From: Flavobacterium filum DSM 17961
Lineage (GTDB): Bacteria; Bacteroidota; Bacteroidia; Flavobacteriales; Flavobacteriaceae
Assembly: GCF_000425465.1 (NCBI RefSeq)
Contig: NZ_KE384381.1
Span: forward strand, 56,490 to 120,489
Reading direction: 5' to 3'
Length of the DNA: 64,000 nt
The notes beneath the pieces were generated by a model. It was not told the origin of the DNA. It did no database searches and worked only from the letters and a program-made list of their open reading frames with translations. This document shows, piece by piece, positions 54,458 to 63,533 of the stretch; positions within the stretch are counted from its first letter, which is position 1, and the number at the start of each line of letters is the position of its first letter. A program made the position numbers and the translations under genes.

Positions 54458-55168
54458 ATGAAAAACCTACTTATTGCAAGTACTTCAACACTTCACGGGG
54501 GCAATTATCTAGAGTATTTACATCCAGAAATACAACTCCATTTTGCCGGATGCAAAACCATTTTGTTTGTGCCTTATGCCAGACCGGGTGGAATTTCCCA
54601 TGAAGAATACACGCAAAAAGTAAAATCTTTTTTTTCTAAATTAAATATTGAAGTAAAAGGTTTACATGAATTTGCAAACCCAATCGAAGCCATTGAAAAA
54701 GCAGAAGGTATTTTTACCGGTGGCGGAAATACATTTTTACTCGTTAAGCAATTGCATCAACAAAACTTGATGCTCCCTTTGAAAAAAGCAATCGAAAACA
54801 GCACACCCTATATAGGAACCAGTGCCGGAAGTAACATCTGTGGACTCACCATGCAAACCACGAATGATATGCCTATTATCTATCCGCCAAGTTTTGAAAC
54901 GTTAGGAGTCATTCCGTTTAATCTCAATCCACACTATTTGGATGCTGATTTGCAATCGAAACACATGGGCGAAACCCGCGAAACCCGCATCAAAGAGTTT
55001 CATCAATTTAATCCACAACCGGTTATTGGCTTGCGAGAAGGTAGTTGGTTGGATGTTAAAGGCGATTCAATTGTTTTAAAGGGTAATTTATCTGCACGAT
55101 TATTCCGGCAAAATCAAGAAACGATTGAGGTGGAAAGTGAGAGTGAGATGATGGGTTTTTGTAATTAA
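54458..55168 (+). CDS. pepE: dipeptidase E (aspartyl dipeptidase, S51)
   Basis: The product has 236 residues from ATG 54458. Motifs: FVPYARPGG, FTGGGNTFLL, the nucleophile Ser 122 in GTSAGSNI, and NPHYLDAD with downstream His/Glu. PepE cleaves N-terminal Asp dipeptides in the cytoplasm. It stands alone, divergent from the paralog cassette, and is followed by a gene-free stretch to tRNA-Gly. Confidence 0.93.
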   Translation: MKNLLIASTSTLHGGNYLEYLHPEIQLHFAGCKTILFVPYARPGGISHEEYTQKVKSFFSKLNIEVKGLHEFANPIEAIEKAEGIFTGGGNTFLLVKQLHQQNLMLPLKKAIENSTPYIGTSAGSNICGLTMQTTNDMPIIYPPSFETLGVIPFNLNPHYLDADLQSKHMGETRETRIKEFHQFNPQPVIGLREGSWLDVKGDSIVLKGNLSARLFRQNQETIEVESESEMMGFCN

Positions 55169-55311
55169 TTCTCTCACAGAAAGCACGGAAAGCTTAGAAA
55201 ATAACATTATTCAAAACAATCGCTTTAAGATGTTTTCAAACATTTTAAAGAGTGTCGCTTTTTAACAATTTCTCTTTTGAGCTGAAAAATCTGAGATAAA
55301 GTTATTCCACA
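55169..55311. other. gene-free stretch after pepE
   Basis: AT-rich, with no reading frame, RNA or repeat that I can recognise. The neighbouring 55312-55441 holds two terminator-like hairpins and a partial tRNA copy, listed separately. Confidence 0.5.
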
Positions 55312-55342
55312 AAAAAACCCCAAACTTTCGTTTGAGGTTTTT
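55312..55342. terminator. bidirectional terminator-like hairpin downstream of pepE
   Basis: Stem (A)CCCCAAAC / GTTTGAGGT with a TTTC loop and A/T tracts on both sides. It is about 145 bp after pepE. Confidence 0.55.
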
Positions 55343-55345
55343 AGC

Positions 55346-55363
55346 AGAGCGGAAGACGAGGCT
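55346..55363 (-). repeat. partial copy of the tRNA-Gly 3' end
   Basis: AGAGCGGAAGACGAGGCT is an exact 18-bp copy of 55440-55457, which includes the last 16 nt of tRNA-Gly, 94 bp away. The rest of the tRNA is not duplicated. Confidence 0.8.
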
Positions 55364-55405
55364 TCCCGATAAAAATCGAAATAAATTTCTCGCCTATGTG
55401 CATAA

Positions 55406-55434
55406 AAAAAGTCTAAACAATTGTTCAGACTTTA
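55406..55434 (-). terminator. tRNA-Gly terminator
   Basis: On the minus strand AAAGTCTGAACAATTGTTTAGACTTTTTTT forms a hairpin (arms AAAGTCT / AGACTTT with inner pairing) and a T-run. It lies 8 bp beyond the tRNA 3' end. Confidence 0.75.
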
Positions 55435-55441
55435 AATTAAG

Positions 55442-55514
<73 letters not shown>

Positions 55515-55662
55515 AAATGTGAGTGCAAATATAGACAAATATTTTTCTTTGTTGCAAATTTTTTTTGAAAAAAATAGCAAAAAACTACACTGCTTTTGTA
55601 ATGAATTTATTCTTAAAAAGTTATACCTTCGTTTTTGTATATGGTTCTCTTTTTTGTGGCAT

Positions 55663-55670
55663 TACATTTG
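55663..55670 (+). promoter_or_regulatory. -7 promoter box (TACATTTG) of the L,D-transpeptidase gene
   Basis: This is a TAnnTTTG match 25 nt before the ATG at 55696. It shows that a longer frame reaching back to 55519 is not translated. Confidence 0.55.
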
Positions 55671-55695
55671 CACTAATTCGGTATATTACAGTTCT

Positions 55696-57276
55696 ATGAT
55701 GAAACAATTTTATCTTTTACTTTTGGTTGTTTTTGTTCTTTCTTGTACCGAACAAAAAAAAACAGACAAAACCTCAAAACCACATCCCCCAATCGAAATT
55801 ACCGATGAAGGTAAGGTCTTAGCGATTGATTCCACCCAAATTCTATCCATCAAAGATTCTATTGTTATTGCTTTTTATCAAGCCAATCAAAACAGAACCT
55901 ATTGGATGGCCTTTAATTGTAGAGAATCACTTTTAAACTTACTAAACAATGTTGAGGACGAAGGTTTAAATCCGAAAGATTTTGATTTAAAAAAAATCAA
56001 TAAAAATGAAAAATCAATTGCTAAACTTTCTGATAAAGAATTGATTGACTACGATATTTTACTCACAAAAAACCTTAAAAAGTTTATCTCCAAAACAGCT
56101 AAAGGCTCTTTAAACCCCAAAGAATTATACAAGGATTGGGACTTGAAAGAAAATAAAATTGATGAACAAAAGCTTCTTTTACATTTTCAACGAAAAGACT
56201 CTTTTGATTTTGCTCTGAATGAAATTGCACCCCCACATTTGGTTTATAAACGGTTGAAAAAAAGTTTAAAATTACTTCAACAATTTCCTGATGAAAATTT
56301 CAAAAAACTCGAAATCAAGGACAAAATAGTATTAAACGACACCAATGAAATAATCATAGAAATCAAAAAAAGACTATCCTATTGGAAAGAAATGAAAACT
56401 CCTGATTCATTAACCAATATATATGACGAAGCTACTTTTAATGCCGTAAAAAATTTCCAAAGTCGGCATGGTTTAGCTCCCGATGGTGTGATTGGAAAAG
56501 GAACGATTGCATCCTTTAATTTTACCAAACAAAAAAGAAAAGAACAAATTATTGCCAACATGGAACGTTGGAGATGGTATCCCAGAACATTTGAAAAAGA
56601 ATACGTAATCGTAAATATTCCTGATTATACCTTACGGGTAATTAATGATAAAGATACCGTTAGAACGCACCGAACCATTGTTGGTAAAGCCAGTAGAAGC
56701 ACGCCAATACTCTCTTCAAAATTGAGTTATATCGTTTTTAACCCCACGTGGACCGTTCCTCCAACCATATTAAAAGAAGATGTAATTCCGGCTGCAACCA
56801 AAAACAGAGGTTATTTTGCCACAAAAAATATTACAATTTACGAAGGAAATTCAGTCGTAAGTCCATCCGAATGGGTGCCTTCAAAAGGGAAATCATATCG
56901 GTATGTGCAAACTCCGGGGAAATCTAATTCGTTAGGATTGGTAAAAATCATGTTTCCAAATCGGTTTTCAGTTTACTTGCATGATACAAATACAAGAGGT
57001 TATTTTGAACGAGAAAATCGTTCTTTAAGTTCAGGTTGTGTGAGAGTGCAAGATCCTTTTGAGTTAACAGAATATTTAATTGCCGATTCAATCAATTGGA
57101 ACAAAGAAAAAATAGATGCCACAATTGCAGAAGCCAAAACCAAAAATGTAAACATTACCAAACCAATTTATGTTCATCTTTTATATTGGACGGCTTGGAG
57201 CGAAAGCAACAAGTTGATTTTTAGAGATGATGTTTACGGATTAGATCAAGAATTGTATAAAAAGCTACGAAATTAA
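55696..57276 (+). CDS. L,D-transpeptidase lipoprotein with peptidoglycan-binding domain (YcbB-like)
   Basis: The product has 526 residues (ATG 55696 or 55699). Lipoprotein signal FVLSC with Cys near 18, then a YcbB-type scaffold domain. A peptidoglycan-binding repeat follows at about 240-275 (DEATFNAVKNFQSRHGLAPDG), and the YkuD catalytic domain at about 300-490 ends in the motif LHDTN and SSGCVRV with catalytic C448. It forms 3-3 crosslinks in peptidoglycan. It converges with a second L,D-transpeptidase-like gene, overlapping by 12 bp. Confidence 0.93.
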   Translation: MMKQFYLLLLVVFVLSCTEQKKTDKTSKPHPPIEITDEGKVLAIDSTQILSIKDSIVIAFYQANQNRTYWMAFNCRESLLNLLNNVEDEGLNPKDFDLKKINKNEKSIAKLSDKELIDYDILLTKNLKKFISKTAKGSLNPKELYKDWDLKENKIDEQKLLLHFQRKDSFDFALNEIAPPHLVYKRLKKSLKLLQQFPDENFKKLEIKDKIVLNDTNEIIIEIKKRLSYWKEMKTPDSLTNIYDEATFNAVKNFQSRHGLAPDGVIGKGTIASFNFTKQKRKEQIIANMERWRWYPRTFEKEYVIVNIPDYTLRVINDKDTVRTHRTIVGKASRSTPILSSKLSYIVFNPTWTVPPTILKEDVIPAATKNRGYFATKNITIYEGNSVVSPSEWVPSKGKSYRYVQTPGKSNSLGLVKIMFPNRFSVYLHDTNTRGYFERENRSLSSGCVRVQDPFELTEYLIADSINWNKEKIDATIAEAKTKNVNITKPIYVHLLYWTAWSESNKLIFRDDVYGLDQELYKKLRN

Positions 57277-57972
57277 TTTCGAGGCAATTTTATAACTTCT
57301 GGAAGGATGATAAATAAACAAACATGATTTTTCTTTAATCAATTGAATAATTTCTTGATTTAATTCAACCGGTAAAGCAGGACAACCTTGACTTCTACCT
57401 AATCGTTTGTTTTGTTTGATAAATTGTTCAGAAACATAATCAGCTCCGTGAATTACCACCGCTCTGTCGCGAGCATTGTCATTAATTCCTTTTTCTAAAC
57501 CATCTAAACGCATTGATAATCCGTGTTTCCCAATGTACGTTTCACCTGTAAGATAAAACCCTAAACTACTTTGAAAAGATTCTGATTTGTTTGAAAAAGT
57601 AGCGGCAAATTCCTCACCGGAATTTCTACCATGAGCCACTAAAGTATGGTATAAAATGGTGTTAGTGGTCATATCAATTACCCACAATCGTTTTGAATTG
57701 GCAGATAAACTGAAATCAACTAACGTTAAAATATCGTTTTGAATGATTCCTTTTTGTTTTAATTGATAAAACCCTTCTAACGCTTTAGAAAAACTTTCTA
57801 ATTGAGGAAGTTTAAAGTTATTGCTGTTCAAATTATTGTACAATGAAAACACCTTCGATTCGAAAGCAGTTTTAGTTGAAGCAGCAATGTATTTTGGGTC
57901 TGTGGTATTTTTGGTCGGTGTGGTAAAAGAAAACATTCCAAATAACAGCACCGGTAAAAGCTTGTAATTCAT
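57265..57972 (-). CDS. murein L,D-transpeptidase catalytic domain protein (YkuD_2 family)
   Basis: The product has 235 residues. The signal peptide ends near TPTKN. The domain carries TLVAHGRNSGEEFA, FYLTGETYIGKHGLSMRLDG, VIHGADYVSEQFI and the Cys motif GRSQGCPALP. This is the second, smaller YkuD family. It lies opposite a YcbB-like enzyme with a 12-bp 3' overlap, and both may act on the same wall. A TATTTTTG box is 36 nt upstream. Confidence 0.9.
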   Translation of the reverse strand: MNYKLLPVLLFGMFSFTTPTKNTTDPKYIAASTKTAFESKVFSLYNNLNSNNFKLPQLESFSKALEGFYQLKQKGIIQNDILTLVDFSLSANSKRLWVIDMTTNTILYHTLVAHGRNSGEEFAATFSNKSESFQSSLGFYLTGETYIGKHGLSMRLDGLEKGINDNARDRAVVIHGADYVSEQFIKQNKRLGRSQGCPALPVELNQEIIQLIKEKSCLFIYHPSRSYKIASKLIS

Positions 57973-58008
57973 TGGTATTCTATAGGTTAAAAATTAGACT
58001 TGGGACGC

Positions 58009-58016
58009 CAAAAATA
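58009..58016 (-). promoter_or_regulatory. -7 promoter box (TATTTTTG) of the YkuD_2 gene
   Basis: This is a TAnnTTTG match 36 nt upstream of the ATG at 57972, in the 240-bp divergent gap. Confidence 0.45.
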
Positions 58017-58212
58017 TAAATTAAAATTTTAAAAGCAAATTTATTTCACTAAAAATCAAATATTTCACTATAAATTAAGTTATGATGTAGGATTAACGAA
58101 GAAAAAAGAAAATTAGTATTCAACTGTAACAACAAAACAAAAACTACGTCTATTTAGAAATGTTTGCTTTAAAAAAGGTTTTTTTCAAGCAAATGAATCA
58201 TCATCAATCAAC

Positions 58213-60615
58213 ATGAAAATCATCCATCAACTCACTTTTTGTACCTTAATTTGTTGTTCTAGTCTTTCCTTTGGACAGAAAAAAGAAACAGAAGCCATTC
58301 GCTCAGAAGAATCCATAACCATTGATGGAAAATTCAATGAAAGTATTTGGATGAAAACGCCAATTGCGAAAGATTTTTTTATGTTTGAACCGGACAATGG
58401 AACACCTGAAAAAAAAGAATTTCGTTCTGAAGTTAGAGTGATTTATGACAATAATGCTCTTTATATTGCGGCAACTCTTTTCGACTCCGAGGTGCATTTG
58501 ATCAACAAAGAAATCACACAACGTGATAACTTTGGAACGGCTGACTTATTTGGCATTTTTGTGAATGGTTTCAATGATGGTCAACAAGATTTTCGCTTTT
58601 TTGTCTCGGCATCTGGAGTTCAAATGGATTGTTTAGCCACCGAAAATGGCGAAGATTATTCTTGGGATGCCATTTGGAACAGTGCTGTGCAAATTACCGA
58701 AGAAGGTTGGCAAGTTGAAATGGAAATTCCTTACGCAGCTTTGCGTTTTTCATCAGAGGCAAATCAAACATGGGGAATTAATTTTTTTAGAGAATTGCGA
58801 CGATTACGTCAAAAATTCACTTGGAACCCAATTGATAGAGCAATAGGATCATTTATCAATCAAGCCGGCGAACTAAAAGGGATAAAAAACATTACTCCAC
58901 CCACTCGTTTATTTTTTATTCCCTACACTTCCGGCTATGTTGAATCAAATAATAATGGAACAAAAAGCACCGGTAAAATAGGAATGGACATCAAATACGG
59001 CATCAATGAATCGTTTACGCTTGATGCTATTTTAGTACCTGATTTTGGTCAAGCGGCCTTTGATAATGTAGTCTTAAATTTAGGTCCTTTTGAACAACAG
59101 TTTAATGAAAATCGACCTTTTTTTACGGAAGGAACTGATTTGTTTTCAAAAGGCGATTTGGTTTATTCCAGACGAATTGGTGGTCCGCCAAGTACTTATC
59201 CTGAATTGAATGAAAACGAAACTGTTCAGGATTTCCCGCAAGCGGTAAATTTGATTAATGCATTAAAAATTTCGGGGCGTACAAAAGATGGTTTAGGAAT
59301 TGGACTACTAAATGCAATTACCGAAAGAACATTTGTGAAGGTCAAAAATACCGAAACCGATGAAACACGTAGTGTGTTAGTTGAACCTTTAACCAATTAT
59401 AACGTTTTGGTTTTTGATCAACGATTTAACCAAAATTCATCTGTATCGTTTGTGAATACAAATGTTACCCGTTTTGGCGATTTCAGAGATGCAAATGTTA
59501 CCGCTTTGGTATATGATTTAAATTCAAAAGGCAATAAATATAATGTTTCCGGCGATTTGAAGATGAGTAGTGTGTATGATGAAAGAAATTACAATGGGTA
59601 TACTGCCTACTTGAATTTAGCAAAAACATATGGCAAATTACGGTATTCGATTGCTTCGAAATATATGTCTAAAGAATTTGACAATAATGATTTAGGAATC
59701 AACTTTATCACGAATTATCATAATATATATACCAATGTAAATTACCGAATTTTAAACCCAACAAAGGTTTTTAATTCCTTCCGAATCAATTTCAATTATT
59801 ATAATCAATTTGAAAACACCACCGGAAAATCAATGGAACACTATATTAATGTCAATGTAAATTCGAGCACACTTAAGAATGATTTTATTGGTTACGGAAT
59901 TGGTTTTAGCCCCGCAAAGATGTATGATTTTTATGAAGCCAGAATACCGGGTAGAGTGGTTCAAATTCCTGTAAATGCTAATTTTTGGGCGTATTTCTCT
60001 TCCAATTATAATCGAAAATTTGCAATTGATTTTGAACCTTCTATTTTTACAACGGAACAAGAAAATAGATGGGGTTACGGACTATTTGTGAGTCCACGAT
60101 ACCGATTTTCAGATAAATTGACCTTAGTCTATCGAACGAGTTTTAACCGTCAAAACAGTGATATTGGATGGGTTGATTTCGAAGATGACAATATAATTTT
60201 AGCCGAACGAAATAGAACAACCGTTAGCAATTCCATTTCCGGAAAATTTGCCATAAATGAAAAAATGACCTTTAATTTATCAACTCGTCATTATTGGTCA
60301 TTTGCTGAAAACATCAAATATCACACCTTATTAGAAGACGGAACTTTTACAGAAAACGGAACCTATTCTTCCAATAAAAATGCTAATTTCAATTTGTGGA
60401 ATTTTGATTTGTCGTATTCATGGTGGTTTGCTCCGGGAAGTCAGCTTACGGCTTTATACAGAAATAATGCTCAAGATTTCAGAAGTGATATTGACAAAAA
60501 TTATGGCTCAAATATTTCTAAAACATTTGAAGACAATCTAAATCATGTTTTTTCAGTGAGTTTACGTTATTTTATAGATTACAACAAAGCAAAAAACTGG
60601 GTTAAAAAATCATAA
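58213..60615 (+). CDS. DUF5916 protein with N-terminal CBM9-like domain
   Basis: The product has 800 residues. The signal peptide ends near SFGQKK. Residues 25-220 match a CBM9-type fold (SITIDGKFNESIWMKTP, FFMFEPDNG, DNNALYIAATLFD, WQVEMEIPYAALRFS). The rest is a large DUF5916 outer-membrane barrel, with FNENRPFFTEGTDLF typical of the family, ending in an aromatic-rich strand plus a short tail. CBM9 relatives bind sugars, but the ligand and any enzyme activity are unknown. It is monocistronic, 54 bp before gpmI. Confidence 0.88.
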   Translation: MKIIHQLTFCTLICCSSLSFGQKKETEAIRSEESITIDGKFNESIWMKTPIAKDFFMFEPDNGTPEKKEFRSEVRVIYDNNALYIAATLFDSEVHLINKEITQRDNFGTADLFGIFVNGFNDGQQDFRFFVSASGVQMDCLATENGEDYSWDAIWNSAVQITEEGWQVEMEIPYAALRFSSEANQTWGINFFRELRRLRQKFTWNPIDRAIGSFINQAGELKGIKNITPPTRLFFIPYTSGYVESNNNGTKSTGKIGMDIKYGINESFTLDAILVPDFGQAAFDNVVLNLGPFEQQFNENRPFFTEGTDLFSKGDLVYSRRIGGPPSTYPELNENETVQDFPQAVNLINALKISGRTKDGLGIGLLNAITERTFVKVKNTETDETRSVLVEPLTNYNVLVFDQRFNQNSSVSFVNTNVTRFGDFRDANVTALVYDLNSKGNKYNVSGDLKMSSVYDERNYNGYTAYLNLAKTYGKLRYSIASKYMSKEFDNNDLGINFITNYHNIYTNVNYRILNPTKVFNSFRINFNYYNQFENTTGKSMEHYINVNVNSSTLKNDFIGYGIGFSPAKMYDFYEARIPGRVVQIPVNANFWAYFSSNYNRKFAIDFEPSIFTTEQENRWGYGLFVSPRYRFSDKLTLVYRTSFNRQNSDIGWVDFEDDNIILAERNRTTVSNSISGKFAINEKMTFNLSTRHYWSFAENIKYHTLLEDGTFTENGTYSSNKNANFNLWNFDLSYSWWFAPGSQLTALYRNNAQDFRSDIDKNYGSNISKTFEDNLNHVFSVSLRYFIDYNKAKNWVKKS

Positions 60616-60623
60616 TCTTTCGC

Positions 60624-60652
60624 TTGAAAAAAACTCGCTTTACTTATCTTTG
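60624..60652 (+). promoter_or_regulatory. gpmI promoter (TTG, 18 nt, TATCTTTG)
   Basis: TTG at 60624-60626 and TATCTTTG at 60645-60652 with 18 nt between fit the -33/-7 consensus, 17 nt before the ATG. Confidence 0.6.
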
Positions 60653-60669
60653 TTCGAAATAAACCGAAC

Positions 60670-62187
60670 ATGAATAAGAAAGTAATTTTAATGATTTTAG
60701 ACGGTTGGGGACATTCTCCTGACCCAAAAGTTTCTGCCATTGATCACGCTAACACCCCTTTTATTGATGCACTCTATCAAAAATATCCAAACGCTGAATT
60801 GCGAACAGATGGTTTAAATGTTGGTTTGCCTGAGGGTCAAATGGGTAATTCTGAAGTAGGTCACATGAATTTAGGAGCCGGAAGAATCATCTATCAAGAG
60901 TTAACCCGAATTAATTTGGCTGTTCAACATAAAACATTGAATGAAGAAAAAGTGGTACAAAATGCTTTTTCCTATGCGAAAAACAATCATAAAAATGTAC
61001 ACTTCTTAGGTTTGGTTTCTGATGGTGGCGTTCACTCGCATACATCTCACTTGAGAGGATTATTGGATGCCGCAGAAGATTTTGGTTTAGAATATGTTTT
61101 TGTGCACGCCTTTACCGATGGCCGTGATGTAGATCCTAAATCTGGTAAAGGTTATATCGAATCTTTGGAAAAATATCTTCAACATACCAAGGCAAAACTC
61201 GCTTCTGTTTGTGGGAGATATTATGCTATGGATCGTGACAAAAGATGGGAACGCGTAAAAAAAGCTTATGATTTGCTAGTGAATGGAATTGGAACGCCTT
61301 CTACCAATGCACTAGATACCATTCAAAAAAGTTATGATGCTAACGTAACAGACGAATTCATTAAACCTATTATCATGACGGATAATAATGGTAAACCACT
61401 TGCAACAATTCAAAATGGCGATGTGGTTATTTTCTTTAATTTTAGAACAGATCGTGGAAGACAATTAACCGAAGCCTTATCACAACGGGATTTTCATGAA
61501 CAAAACATGCATAAATTGGATTTGTATTATGTGACCATGACGAATTATGATGAAACCTATCAGAATGTAAAAGTCATTTACAACAAAGACAATATTACCG
61601 AAACGCTTGGTGAAGTATTGGAAAAAAACCACAAAAAACAAATCAGAATTGCAGAAACAGAGAAATACCCGCATGTTACCTTTTTCTTTTCCGGTGGACG
61701 AGAAGAACCTTTTGAAGGCGAAACCAGAATTTTACGCAATTCGCCAAAAGTAGCCACTTATGATTTGCAGCCTGAAATGAGTGCTTTTGAATTGAAAGAT
61801 GCTTTAGTGCCTGAATTACAAAAAGAAGAAGTTGATTTTGTGTGCTTAAATTTTGCCAATGGCGACATGGTTGGACATACCGGCGTGATGGAAGCCGCCA
61901 TAAAAGCCTGCGAAGCCGTTGATGTTTGTGTGAAAGAAGTGATTGAAACCGCTTTAGCTCATCATTATACCACAATAGTAATAGCGGACCACGGTAACTG
62001 TGAAACGATGATTAACCCAGACGGAACACCAAATACCGCTCATACAACTAACCCAGTGCCGGTGATTTTGGTTGATAAAGAATTGACTTCCATTCAAAAT
62101 GGAGTTTTGGGTGATATTGCTCCCTCTATTTTAACGTTAATGGGCATTGAAAAACCCGCGATAATGACCGGAAAATCATTGATTTAA
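60670..62187 (+). CDS. gpmI: 2,3-bisphosphoglycerate-independent phosphoglycerate mutase
   Basis: The product has 505 residues, the family length. LDGWGHS (metal Asp), catalytic Ser in QMGNSEVGHMNLG, HAFTDGRDVDP, NFRTDRGRQL, DMVGHTG and ADHGNCETM are all present. It interconverts 3- and 2-phosphoglycerate with manganese and no cofactor. It ends with a strong terminator before the cas genes. Confidence 0.97.
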   Translation: MNKKVILMILDGWGHSPDPKVSAIDHANTPFIDALYQKYPNAELRTDGLNVGLPEGQMGNSEVGHMNLGAGRIIYQELTRINLAVQHKTLNEEKVVQNAFSYAKNNHKNVHFLGLVSDGGVHSHTSHLRGLLDAAEDFGLEYVFVHAFTDGRDVDPKSGKGYIESLEKYLQHTKAKLASVCGRYYAMDRDKRWERVKKAYDLLVNGIGTPSTNALDTIQKSYDANVTDEFIKPIIMTDNNGKPLATIQNGDVVIFFNFRTDRGRQLTEALSQRDFHEQNMHKLDLYYVTMTNYDETYQNVKVIYNKDNITETLGEVLEKNHKKQIRIAETEKYPHVTFFFSGGREEPFEGETRILRNSPKVATYDLQPEMSAFELKDALVPELQKEEVDFVCLNFANGDMVGHTGVMEAAIKACEAVDVCVKEVIETALAHHYTTIVIADHGNCETMINPDGTPNTAHTTNPVPVILVDKELTSIQNGVLGDIAPSILTLMGIEKPAIMTGKSLI

Positions 62188-62207
62188 CTCGAAGATAATT
62201 CAATTTT

Positions 62208-62243
62208 AACCCGATATATGCGTAGTATATCGGGTTTTTTTAT
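62208..62243 (+). terminator. gpmI terminator
   Basis: Arms AACCCGATATA (62208-62218) and TATATCGGGTT (62226-62236) with a short loop and a T-run. It separates gpmI from cas1. Confidence 0.85.
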
Positions 62244-62301
62244 TAAAATTTGTCTATGTGATTGATTTTCATAAACTTGACTATTCTTAATTGTCCTTTT
62301 T

Positions 62302-63213
62302 ATGTTAAAAAAATCAATACTTTTAGAAAACAAGGCATCGGTTACTTGTAAAAATCTTCAATTGGTAATTAAAACCGAAACAAGAGAAAGTTCCATTCCT
62401 ATTGAAGATATAGGATTTATTCTGCTTGATCATGCTGAAATTTATTTGAGCCTTCCGGCGATGAATTTATTGGTGGAAAACAACGCCTCAGTCATTATTT
62501 GTGGTAAAAATCATTTACCAAATGGCCTTTTCATGAATCTAAACAGTCATCATATTCAACAAGAAATTTTCAAAAATCAAATTGATGCATCTGCCCCATT
62601 AAAAAAACAATTATGGCAACAAACGATTGTTGAAAAAATCACCAATCAAGGGATTTTATTAGCAAAAATTACACAAAAGAAAAACAACTTTGACTTTTTA
62701 GCTTCCAAAGTGTTGAGTGGTGATACCGGAAACATGGAAGGTGTAGCGGCCAATTTTTATTGGAAAACCTTTTTTCAATCCAATGAAGCGGAACCGATTT
62801 TGGATACTGATTTTAAACGGGAACGATTTGGGCATTATCCTAATAATTTTCTAAATTATGGCTATGCCATTCTGAGAGCTGCAACTGCACGAGCTTTGTC
62901 GGCCAGTGGTTTATTGAATACGCTTGGCATTCATCATAAAAGTAAATACAATGCTTTTGCTTTGGCGGATGACATCATGGAACCCTTTCGTCCGTTGGTG
63001 GATGAAAAAGTGTATGAATTAATGCAGCAATTTGATGAACAAGAATTGAACACCAAAATTAAAGCAGAACTGTTACAAATTTTAACCCGAACGGTTTATT
63101 TTAAAGAAGAGAAAAGTCCGTTGATGGTTGCTTTGCAAAAAACAGCCAGTTCATTACAACAATGCTATAGTGGCGAACGAAAAAAAATCAAATATCCAAC
63201 ATTATGGAACTAA
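62302..63213 (+). CDS. cas1: type II CRISPR adaptation endonuclease Cas1
   Basis: The product has 303 residues. The N-terminal beta domain contains IPIEDIGFILLDHAEIYLS. The catalytic helical domain has E146 in GNMEGVAANFYWK, H211-H212 in GIHHKSKYNAFALADD and the acidic cluster D223-E227. The short length and sequence fit type II Cas1. It integrates new spacers with Cas2. It overlaps cas2 by 10 bp. Upstream is gpmI and its terminator, not cas9, so it should have its own promoter, though I see only weak TAnnTTTG-like boxes. Confidence 0.95.
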   Translation: MLKKSILLENKASVTCKNLQLVIKTETRESSIPIEDIGFILLDHAEIYLSLPAMNLLVENNASVIICGKNHLPNGLFMNLNSHHIQQEIFKNQIDASAPLKKQLWQQTIVEKITNQGILLAKITQKKNNFDFLASKVLSGDTGNMEGVAANFYWKTFFQSNEAEPILDTDFKRERFGHYPNNFLNYGYAILRAATARALSASGLLNTLGIHHKSKYNAFALADDIMEPFRPLVDEKVYELMQQFDEQELNTKIKAELLQILTRTVYFKEEKSPLMVALQKTASSLQQCYSGERKKIKYPTLWN

Positions 63214-63533
63214 ACGGATACCGAATTATGTGGCTATTTGTATTTTTTGACTTACCAACCGAAACCAAGAAAGACCGAAGAAATGCTTCCGGATTTCGAA
63301 ACAATTTGCTAAAAGATGGCTTTAGCATGATGCAATTTTCGGTTTATGTACGTCATTGTGCGAGTAGCGAAAGTGCGGATGTACATGAAAAACGTATTCA
63401 CAAGCTTTTGCCACCTTTGGGAAAAGTGAGTGTTTTGCGAATTACGGATAAACAATTTGGCAATATTCTCAATTTTTGGGGCAAAGCCGAAGTACCTAAA
63501 GCACCTCAACCAACGCAATTGGAGTTGTTTTAA
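63204..63533 (+). CDS. cas2: CRISPR-associated protein Cas2
   Basis: The product has 109 residues. The ferredoxin-like Cas2 start RIMWLFVFFDLPTETKKDRR has the conserved Asp in FFDLP, and FRNNLLKDGFSMMQFSVYVRH and LLPPLGKVSVLRITDKQF follow. It forms the spacer-integration complex with Cas1. The stop TAA shares the TTAA palindrome with the stop of the convergent transposase gene. No repeat-spacer array follows within the window. Confidence 0.95.
   Translation: MELNGYRIMWLFVFFDLPTETKKDRRNASGFRNNLLKDGFSMMQFSVYVRHCASSESADVHEKRIHKLLPPLGKVSVLRITDKQFGNILNFWGKAEVPKAPQPTQLELF

Noticed and set aside
55519..55695. Longer start for the L,D-transpeptidase
   Set aside because: A promoter box at 55663-55670 lies inside the extension, and only the start at 55696/55699 gives a lipoprotein signal.
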